NCBI GenBank assembly: GCA_934725285.1
Contig: CAKVBK010000034.1
Span: 1-18,166, forward strand
DNA: 18,166 bases
Direction of reading: 5' to 3'
Source: an uncultured Bacteroidales bacterium
GTDB taxonomy: Bacteria > Bacteroidota > Bacteroidia > Bacteroidales > UBA932
Below, one piece after another: positions 1 through 5,751 of the stretch (position 1 is the stretch's first letter; every line of letters begins with the position of its first letter). The position numbers were made by a program, and so were the translations under genes. The notes under the pieces are model-generated. The model was not told the DNA's origin. It worked only from the letters and a program-made list of their open reading frames with translations, and made no database searches.

Positions 1-346
1 GTGGCTCAAGCCAGTGATGAGTTTCTCCCCTGCCGTGCTTCAGGCAATCGCGTTCACACTCATCCTCATGGCCGTTTTCTTTGCCCTCACATTGGCCGGA
101 AAAATGCTGGAAGGCATAGTGAAAATTGTGATGCTGGGTTGGCTGAACAAGCTTCTCGGCGCAGTGTTCGCACTTTTGAAGGTCATCCTTGCCATTGGGC
201 TGTTCATTCTGATCTTCGATTCCGTCACCACGGTCCTTGAGATCAATTGCTCGAAGACAATCAGCGGTTCCATTTTCTACACACCCATCAAGGACTTCGC
301 CGATGTCTTCTTCCCATATATGAAAGAATTGATATTCAACAAATAA
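1..346 (+). CDS. CvpA-family inner-membrane protein, 3' part only
   Basis: The reading frame is open to the left edge (first complete codon at position 2), so this is the C-terminal 114 residues of a longer protein. Two hydrophobic segments are visible, one covering the stretch with AFTLILMAVFFALTLAG and one covering LLKVILAIGLFILIF. Between them lies the GWLNKLLGAVFALLK motif, which I recognise from Bacteroidetes CvpA/colicin V production proteins, as is the tail pattern of a 'FYTPIKD' box followed by FFPYMK. CvpA family members are multi-pass inner-membrane proteins whose biochemical role is still poorly defined; in enterobacteria they affect colicin V export and envelope stress. The stop codon overlaps the next start by one base (TAATG), so translation is probably coupled to tsaB. 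The family call is from memory of homologues; start and length cannot be judged. Confidence 0.8.
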   Translation, partial: WLKPVMSFSPAVLQAIAFTLILMAVFFALTLAGKMLEGIVKIVMLGWLNKLLGAVFALLKVILAIGLFILIFDSVTTVLEINCSKTISGSIFYTPIKDFADVFFPYMKELIFNK

Positions 347-1038
347 TGAGCAGAATCATTCTAATAGAGACTTCCACTTCCCTCTGTTCCACAGCCCTTG
401 TGGAGAATGGGAAGGTTGTCAGCGAGAGAATCAGCGGCGAGCCAAGGGCACATGCGTCAAAAACCGCACTGTTTGTCAGCGAGATGCTTTCCGAAAGAGG
501 ATTGAAGGTTTCCGACTGCGACGCGGTGGCGGTCAGCAAAGGCCCTGGATCCTACACAGGACTTCGCGTGGGAGTCTCCACCGCGAAAGGGCTCTGTTTC
601 GGAGCAGGAATCCCGATGATCTCGGTCGGAACGCTCGACACACTCGTATGGCAGGCTCTGGACGGGAATATGCTTCCGGAGGGCTGCCGCTACATCATAC
701 CGATGATTGACGCCCGAAGGATGGAGGTATACACTGGAATATTCACACCTGACGGGAAACAGGTCTCTCCGACCGTGGCCCGGATAATCGACACGGACTC
801 ATTCAGGGAGCAGATAAACGAAGGGCCGGTGCTGTTCATCGGTGACGGAGCCGACAAATGCAAGGACACCCTGACCAGCCCGAACGCCCGCTTCATCCAG
901 TGCTGCCCGAAAGCCGCCTCGATGATACACCCGGCTCAGGATGCTCTGAACGCCAAGAGATTCGAGGATGTCGCGTATTTCGAGCCATTCTACCTCAAGG
1001 AGTTCATCACAACGGCAAGCAAGAAGAAGATATTTTAA
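346..1038 (+). CDS. tsaB: tRNA threonylcarbamoyladenosine biosynthesis protein TsaB
   Basis: This 230-residue protein is an ASKHA-fold partner in the TsaB-TsaD-TsaE machinery that installs N6-threonylcarbamoyl on A37 of ANN-reading tRNAs in the cytoplasm. TsaB itself is not catalytic; it is the scaffold that dimerises with TsaD. Visible hallmarks are the N-terminal strand ILIETSTSLCSTAL (about residues 5-18), the family signature GPGSYTGLRVG (66-76), the IDARRMEVY segment (121-129) and the ending YFEPFYLKEF found in Bacteroidetes homologues. Length is normal for the family. The start at 346 is chosen because the ATG overlaps the cvpA stop by one base and places the ILIET strand at the usual distance; an in-frame ATG at 247 lies inside cvpA and adds unrelated sequence. 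rpiB follows after 13 bases, so the two probably share a transcript. Confidence 0.95.
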   Translation: MSRIILIETSTSLCSTALVENGKVVSERISGEPRAHASKTALFVSEMLSERGLKVSDCDAVAVSKGPGSYTGLRVGVSTAKGLCFGAGIPMISVGTLDTLVWQALDGNMLPEGCRYIIPMIDARRMEVYTGIFTPDGKQVSPTVARIIDTDSFREQINEGPVLFIGDGADKCKDTLTSPNARFIQCCPKAASMIHPAQDALNAKRFEDVAYFEPFYLKEFITTASKKKIF

Positions 1039-1051
1039 AATCATTAATATT

Positions 1052-1486
1052 ATGAAATTCGGTGTTGCCAGCGACCATGCTGGATTCGAGTACAAGCAGA
1101 AGATCGCGGCCCTGCTTCGGAAGAAGGGTTACGAAGTTGTGGATTACGGGACATATTCAGAAGACAGCTGTGACTATTCAGACTTCGGCCACGCACTGGG
1201 ATCTGCAATCGACAAGGGAGATGTAGATCTTGGTGTGGCTTTCTGCGGTTCCGGCAACGGAATCTCAATGACATTGAACAAGCATCAGAAAGTGCGGGCG
1301 GCCCTCTGCTGGGGGACCGAACTTGCCCGTCTCGCCAAAGCCCACAACAACGCCAATGTGCTTGTTATGCCGGCGAGATTCATCTCATACCAGATGGCCA
1401 CGACCATACTCAACAAATGGCTGACCACGGACTTTGAGGGAGGTCGCCACGAGCGCCGCATTGAGAAGATTCCGCTCTGCAAGTAG
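1052..1486 (+). CDS. rpiB: Ribose-5-phosphate isomerase B
   Basis: A 144-residue RpiB/LacAB-family isomerase that interconverts ribose 5-phosphate and ribulose 5-phosphate in the non-oxidative pentose phosphate pathway. Family landmarks are all present: ASDHAG at residues 6-11 near the N terminus, the catalytic-cysteine loop FCGSGNGIS with Cys65, the HNNANVL stretch with His98, and the phosphate-binding GGRHERRIEKI tail (130-140). Length is typical. The ATG at 1052 is preferred over an upstream in-frame ATG at 968, because the extra 28 residues would sit inside tsaB and have no resemblance to the family. The bases before the start are AT-rich without a Shine-Dalgarno, as expected in Bacteroidota. 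Some RpiB relatives act on allose 6-phosphate; sequence alone cannot exclude that, but no allose genes are nearby. Confidence 0.95.
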   Translation: MKFGVASDHAGFEYKQKIAALLRKKGYEVVDYGTYSEDSCDYSDFGHALGSAIDKGDVDLGVAFCGSGNGISMTLNKHQKVRAALCWGTELARLAKAHNNANVLVMPARFISYQMATTILNKWLTTDFEGGRHERRIEKIPLCK

Positions 1487-1522
1487 AAAGTATACAGAAC
1501 AGACTTCACACGAAGCAATCAC

Positions 1523-2413
1523 TTGGAAATAAAAGCATTAACAGCCGACAAAAAATTTCTTTCGGGCAATCGCAAGCTCTCGGACAGCATTGAGGATTAC
1601 CCGGAAGGGGTCATTATCCCCATCAACAAGCCCTACCGCTGGACCTCCGCCGACGTCATCCGCAAGATAAAATGGGCTGCATGCCGGCATTTTCACAAAA
1701 AGAACCTGAAGGTCGGCCATGCCGGCACTCTTGATCCGCTTGCGACCGGAGTGCTTCTTGTCTGCGTAGGCAAGGCCACCAAGCTGGCGGAAACCCTTCA
1801 AAAGGAGGGCAAGGAATATCTCGCCGGCATCTCGTTCGGGGCCACCACTCCTTCCTATGATTTGGAGAAGGCGATTGATCGGGAATATCCCGTCGAGGGC
1901 ATCACGGAACAATCCATCCGTGAGACGCTGCCTCAGTTCCTTGGCGTGCAGGAGCAGATCGCCCCCCTGTTCTCTGCCAAGTCAATAGATGGAGTCAGGG
2001 CCTATGAGCTGGCCAGGAAACAGTACCGGGAGGCTCAAAAGGAGAAAACGGAAGTGATGACTGATTTCGACCACACTGTGGCCGAAACACTTAACAGACA
2101 GATCATCAATATTTCAGGAATAGAGTTGCTGTCATTTTTCCCGAACGGTAAAGAATCCGAGGCGGATTGCCATGACAAGGATCTGCGGCCCAATCCAAGA
2201 ATAAATGTCATCGACATTTCCGCAATGCACCTTCCTTTGGCGATGGTACGTGTCACTTGCAGCAAGGGCACCTACATAAGGGCTTTGGCACGTGACATCG
2301 GGGAGGCGCTCGGATCAGGCGCGCACCTTAACTCACTGAAACGCACCGGATCAGGAGGGTTCACTGTAGAAGACGCGCTTTCAGTGACGCAGGCCGCGGA
2401 AATTCTTCTATAG
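1523..2413 (+). CDS. truB: tRNA pseudouridine(55) synthase TruB
   Basis: TruB isomerises U55 in the T-loop of tRNAs to pseudouridine. The catalytic motif GHAGTLDPLATGVL is present, with the nucleophile Asp71, followed by the family's KEYLAGISFGATTPSYD stretch and, near the C terminus, CSKGTYIRALARDIGEALGSGAHL. The only plausible initiator after the in-frame stop at 1484-1486 is TTG at 1523; the first in-frame ATG lies deep in the enzyme, past the catalytic Asp. This gives 296 residues, longer than the roughly 230-250 I remember for Bacteroides TruB. The surplus is an N-terminal extension of about 25 residues and two insertions around residues 155-180 and 205-235, where most homologues have a short turn. 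The active-site residues are intact, so it should be functional. The gene sits 36 bases after rpiB, on the same strand. Confidence 0.93.
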   Translation: MEIKALTADKKFLSGNRKLSDSIEDYPEGVIIPINKPYRWTSADVIRKIKWAACRHFHKKNLKVGHAGTLDPLATGVLLVCVGKATKLAETLQKEGKEYLAGISFGATTPSYDLEKAIDREYPVEGITEQSIRETLPQFLGVQEQIAPLFSAKSIDGVRAYELARKQYREAQKEKTEVMTDFDHTVAETLNRQIINISGIELLSFFPNGKESEADCHDKDLRPNPRINVIDISAMHLPLAMVRVTCSKGTYIRALARDIGEALGSGAHLNSLKRTGSGGFTVEDALSVTQAAEILL

Positions 2414-2427
2414 GAAAGCCGCTCTAC

Positions 2428-2856
2428 TCACAGAAGTTCCATCGAACCGCCACCAAGGTTATGGATCTCATTGCGCGAAACCCCGATGACACCTTTCACC
2501 TTACCAAAATATTTGGCGGCGTCCTCCAATGTCTTCCCGTCAGGAATCTTGACAGTCAACGCATTGACAATGCTATAGTCATAGACAATATCCGCCTTGT
2601 ATCTTGACACCGCCTTTCTGAGTGGTCCCTGCCCGATTTCCTCATCGTAATAAACGATCAATGTGTTATGTGAATATGCCAGCCCTGCCTGACGAGGCCT
2701 GACAGGAGGCAAATTCCTTATGGCCGGGATGTCAGGGGACTCATACGAATCAACCCGGGACAGCTGTTTCTCAGTCCTGCTGATGGTGCTACAGCCTGTG
2801 ACCACCGCAAAAGCGGCGACCAAAGCGAATGACGAATCCGTGAACAGTCTTGTCAT
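2428..2856 (-). CDS. Small lipoprotein with an I9/subtilisin-propeptide-like domain
   Basis: Not a family I can name with certainty. The 142-residue product starts with a short positive n-region, a hydrophobic core and a lipobox ending VVTGC (Cys22), so it should be a lipoprotein. A linker of about 35 residues follows. The rest, roughly residues 58-135, has the rhythm of the peptidase inhibitor I9 / fervidolysin-type prodomain fold: strand NTLIVYYDE, a helix with PLRKAVSRYKADIV, strand NALTVKIPDG, a helix EDAAKYFGKV, then GVIGVSRNEIHNL. No protease domain is attached. The ATG at 2856 is chosen because it gives a clean signal peptide; the longer frame from 2913 runs into apbE. It lies 14 bases behind apbE and converges on truB with 14 bases between the stops. 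A role as protease inhibitor or folding aid is inference only. Confidence 0.75.
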   Translation of the reverse strand: MTRLFTDSSFALVAAFAVVTGCSTISRTEKQLSRVDSYESPDIPAIRNLPPVRPRQAGLAYSHNTLIVYYDEEIGQGPLRKAVSRYKADIVYDYSIVNALTVKIPDGKTLEDAAKYFGKVKGVIGVSRNEIHNLGGGSMELL

Positions 2857-2870
2857 ATCACAATAATAAT

Positions 2871-3899
2871 CTACCGGCCATCTCTTACAAGATTGAAGCC
2901 AGACGAGGCCCATTCGGCCATAGAATCCCCATCGGCATAGACCAAATAGCCTTCCAGTTCATCATGGGAATCTATGAAGCGGATAGCCTCGTCCAACCCG
3001 ATGACCATACAATATGTCGCATAGGCATCGGCCAAAGTGGCGTCCGGAGCGACAACTGTGGCGCTGAGCAATGCATGGTCAACAGGATACCCAGTGCGCG
3101 GATCTATGGTATGTGAATATTTCCGTCCATCCTTTATGTAGAATTTACGGTAGTTGCCGGACGTGACCACTCCGCAGCCGCTTCCGTCACCCTGCCACAC
3201 TCCAAGCAAGCCCCTGCCGCCCAGTTCCATATTGCCATCCTCCGGCACATCAACTCCGATTGTCCAAGGCTTGCCTGAAGGATTGAGGCCTTCGCAATAA
3301 ATCTCCCCGATGTTCACCAGCATGTCCTTGACTCCAATAGAATGAAGATATCCAGCAATCTTGTCACAGGTATAGCCTTGCGCTATCGCATTGAAATTCA
3401 ACTCAGGACGGACAGCCGGATCCAAAGGACGCATATTCGCGTCAAGCTTATCCATTCCACAGATGGCCATGAGACTGTCAACCGTGGCGGCGGAAGGCAG
3501 AGAATCCCTTGTGAAACCGAACCCCCATACATCATAAAGCGGTCCTGAGGCCATATCCAGCGCACCGCTGGTCTCATCATAAAGCCTTTTCGAGATAGTG
3601 AATATCTCCTTGAACAACTCGCCAGGAATCACATTTTCACCCGCATTGTACCGGCTTAGCTGCGAGCCTTTATTGTACCCTGAAAGGGTGGTGTCGATCA
3701 ACGTCAGGATCGAATCAACCGACCGCTTGACTTCCGCAATATTGACATCTACGTCAGATTTGAATCTCACCGAATATGTTCCTCCTTGCGCGTAACCGGT
3801 CAATTCGTGATAAGATTCCTTACGGGCGCATGAGACTGCCGCAAGAAGCATTATGGAGCCCGCAAGAGCGCCACGTAATATTCGTTCACACATTTTCAT
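2871..3899 (-). CDS. apbE: FAD:protein FMN transferase (ApbE), lipoprotein
   Basis: ApbE transfers FMN from FAD onto a threonine of target proteins, classically the NqrB/NqrC and RnfD/RnfG subunits of sodium- or ion-pumping NADH or ferredoxin oxidoreductases, outside the cytoplasmic membrane. The sequence shows a lipoprotein signal with lipobox AAVSC (Cys24), the early GGTYSVRF strand, the flavin-binding segment NFNAIAQGYTCDKIA (about residues 166-180), the HTIDPRTGYPV motif with Asp266, and the metal-site segment LADAYAT with Asp291 and Thr295. Length (342 residues) is normal. In-frame ATGs exist at 3917, 3899 and 3893; 3899 gives the most usual lipoprotein leader. The small I9-like lipoprotein follows after 14 bases. 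No flavinylation target is encoded within the window. Confidence 0.93.
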   Translation of the reverse strand: MKMCERILRGALAGSIMLLAAVSCARKESYHELTGYAQGGTYSVRFKSDVDVNIAEVKRSVDSILTLIDTTLSGYNKGSQLSRYNAGENVIPGELFKEIFTISKRLYDETSGALDMASGPLYDVWGFGFTRDSLPSAATVDSLMAICGMDKLDANMRPLDPAVRPELNFNAIAQGYTCDKIAGYLHSIGVKDMLVNIGEIYCEGLNPSGKPWTIGVDVPEDGNMELGGRGLLGVWQGDGSGCGVVTSGNYRKFYIKDGRKYSHTIDPRTGYPVDHALLSATVVAPDATLADAYATYCMVIGLDEAIRFIDSHDELEGYLVYADGDSMAEWASSGFNLVRDGR

Positions 3900-3924
3900 A
3901 TCTGCAATTATAGGCATTTACATT

Positions 3925-3932
3925 CAAATATC
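3925..3932 (-). promoter_or_regulatory. Possible -7 element for apbE
   Basis: On the minus strand GATATTTG matches five of the six fixed bases of the Bacteroides -7 consensus TAnnTTTG and lies 25 bases before the chosen apbE start. No TTTG is seen at the expected -33 distance, so this is a weak call. Confidence 0.3.
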
Positions 3933-3986
3933 GGCATCATTGGACTAGTTTTTGCTTAAGGACTACCGTTTTTGCGATTTTTATGC

Positions 3987-3994
3987 GATATTTG
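3987..3994 (+). promoter_or_regulatory. Possible -7 element for the FISUMP lipoprotein gene
   Basis: GATATTTG again matches five of six fixed bases of TAnnTTTG and sits 18 bases before the ATG at 4013, leaving a short leader. It is the same octamer as in the divergent apbE promoter region. A TTTG occurs at 3971-3974, but the spacing is too short for a -33 box. Weak call. Confidence 0.3.
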
Positions 3995-4012
3995 TATTTT
4001 CAACAGAAAAAG

Positions 4013-5032
4013 ATGAATATAAAGAGCATTATCCTGATAGGAGCATCGGCGGCCATGGTCGCGCTGCCTTCCTGCAAGAAAGATAAAGAGGAGTCCTCGA
4101 CGAAGGAGTATCTCGATGGAAGCCTGACTTTCACTATGCCTGCCTATGTAACAAAAGGCGAGGTCTTCACCCTGACCCCGAAAGGTGTCACCAATCCAGG
4201 AACCGGTTCGGCAGAGGATGTCGGGTTTTACTGGTCAGCCTCATGGAGTTCAAGCAAGGATACGACAAAGACAGAGGCCGACAAGAGCGGCGACGGTTCC
4301 TACAAATTCACCACGCCCTCAAAAGTCGGAACTTTCACCGTCAGCTGCGTGGCTTTCGCCACTGATTACTACACGACATCAAACTCTGCCTCTTTTTCTG
4401 TCGTAGACCCTGCGCTTGATTCCACAATAACAGGAGCATACACGAAACTCGATCCGGTTTTCACGGATGCAAGGGACGGAGCCAAGTACTACACGACCAC
4501 AACCGGTGGAAAGACCTGGCTGAAAAACAATCTTTATTATTCCGAGGCTGGAGTCTCTTATGAGAAAAGCGAGGCCATGGACGCGATTTTCGGCCGTTTC
4601 TATACATGGAGCGAGGCCGTGAACGCATGTCCGGAAGGATGGCGTCTTCCTTCTGACGCAGAGTTCGTGGACATGGCAAATACTCTCGCGGCAAATGGTA
4701 CAAAGTTCATAGAGAAAGAGACTTTCAGCGATGTGGCGGGAGGGATGATGGTTGACGCAAAATTCCTTGGATCAAGGATGTGGGAGTACTGGCCGCAGGT
4801 AAAGATCACCAACAAAGCGGGATTCTCGGCGCTGCCAGTCGGCTATGCCTTGGACCCGGGGAACTCGCCTAAATTCACAGGTCTCGACAGTTATGCCACA
4901 TTCTGGACATCCGACTCCGAAAGTGAAGAGTCAGCCTACTGCCGCTACATCTATGTAGAACAAAATGATGTGCTTATCGGAGCCCGTGACAAGGAATCGT
5001 TCAGGGCGTCAGTCAGGTGCGTCAAAGACTAA
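4013..5032 (+). CDS. FISUMP-domain surface lipoprotein
   Basis: A 339-residue predicted lipoprotein. The leader ends in VALPSC (Cys21) and is followed at once by KKDKEE, a lysine/acidic stretch like the lipoprotein export signal that sends Bacteroidetes lipoproteins to the cell surface. Residues about 30-130 look like an Ig/PKD-type beta domain rich in Ser and Thr (GSYKFTTPSKVGTFTVSCVA). From about residue 150 the protein follows the Fibrobacter succinogenes major paralogous (FISUMP, TIGR02145) pattern: DARDGAKYYTT, KTWLKNNL, GRFYTWSEAVNACPEGWRLP, FWTSDSE, and the end ASVRCVKD. The molecular function of FISUMP domains is not established; a ligand- or polymer-binding surface role is inference. 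The ATG at 4013 is chosen over 3983 because only it gives a proper signal peptide. The gene stands alone between apbE (divergent) and lolA (convergent). Confidence 0.85.
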   Translation: MNIKSIILIGASAAMVALPSCKKDKEESSTKEYLDGSLTFTMPAYVTKGEVFTLTPKGVTNPGTGSAEDVGFYWSASWSSSKDTTKTEADKSGDGSYKFTTPSKVGTFTVSCVAFATDYYTTSNSASFSVVDPALDSTITGAYTKLDPVFTDARDGAKYYTTTTGGKTWLKNNLYYSEAGVSYEKSEAMDAIFGRFYTWSEAVNACPEGWRLPSDAEFVDMANTLAANGTKFIEKETFSDVAGGMMVDAKFLGSRMWEYWPQVKITNKAGFSALPVGYALDPGNSPKFTGLDSYATFWTSDSESEESAYCRYIYVEQNDVLIGARDKESFRASVRCVKD

Positions 5033-5057
5033 GAAGCCACTCATTTTCAAAGCGGCC

Positions 5058-5711
5058 TTAACGCAAATCTGTAATGACATAAGAGGAATCGAGAGTCTTT
5101 TCGTTGAACCGGAAAGACTCTTTTGATTTTCCGGCGTCTTCGAATCTTATGTTCGTTATCGTGAAGTTTGACACGGAACCATCGTTCAGAGTGACTTCAG
5201 CGCCGATTAAATTCGTGGTTCCGCTCTTGAAAAAGAGTTCCAGCCTGGCGATATCCATCGATCCTTTACCTTTGCTCACCGGCGAGAGGACGGATGCGTC
5301 CACGACTTTCCCGCCGAATTTTGCACTTCCGAAAGAGATTTCCTTAAAGGCGTTGTCGATAGAGGCTATCATAAGGGCCGGGTTTGTCGCATAACTGTCG
5401 TACGAATCATCGACAGACTCGACAAGAGCCTCCTCCGAAATCCGGTCAACAGTCCAGCGAGTCTTGCCGTCGCACCAGATCTCCAGCCCGTTTCCGTCCA
5501 CAATGAAAGAGTTTCCCTGCACCTTCACGCTCCCGTTCCCTGTCATCCTGGCCTTTTTTGTCGGCATGGTGAATGAATAATCAAACGAAACCAACGAGGC
5601 TGAGACCTTGCTGACAAAAGCGTCCAACGTCTTGCTCTTTGCGAGTGATGCCTGAGGCAGCGCAAAAAGCGCCACTGTGACGGCAATGAATATCTTTGTG
5701 ATTGTTCTCAT
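5058..5711 (-). CDS. lolA: LolA-like outer-membrane lipoprotein carrier protein
   Basis: A 217-residue periplasmic protein. Residues 1-24 form a Sec signal peptide ending in ASLA, cut before KSKTLDAF. The rest has the LolA half-barrel pattern: the amphipathic start with LVSFDYSFTM, the strand GNGSVKVQGNSFIVDGNGLEI, and the typical CDGKTRWTVD turn (compare 'CDGKTVWTY' of Bacteroidetes LolA), followed by later strands such as NLIGAEVTLNDGSVSNFTI. LolA shuttles lipoproteins across the periplasm from the LolCDE exporter to the outer membrane; no LolB equivalent is recognisable here. It is 40 bases downstream of ftsK on the same strand; ftsK-lolA is, as far as I recall, a common Bacteroidetes pair. 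The ATG at 5711 is chosen because upstream frame extension runs inside ftsK and would bury the signal peptide. Sequence identity to enterobacterial LolA is low, hence 'LolA-like'. Confidence 0.85.
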   Translation of the reverse strand: MRTITKIFIAVTVALFALPQASLAKSKTLDAFVSKVSASLVSFDYSFTMPTKKARMTGNGSVKVQGNSFIVDGNGLEIWCDGKTRWTVDRISEEALVESVDDSYDSYATNPALMIASIDNAFKEISFGSAKFGGKVVDASVLSPVSKGKGSMDIARLELFFKSGTTNLIGAEVTLNDGSVSNFTITNIRFEDAGKSKESFRFNEKTLDSSYVITDLR

Positions 5712-5751
5712 ACTTTTACCTGCATCTGCACAAGTCATGCCTTGCGGCGGA

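Noticed and set aside
2414..2427. Terminator between convergent truB and the small lipoprotein gene
   Set aside because: Only 14 bases separate the stops and no hairpin can be drawn in them.
5033..5057. Terminator between the convergent FISUMP and lolA-like genes
   Set aside because: The 25-base gap has only a partial AAGCC/GGCCTT complementarity with no stable stem or U-run.
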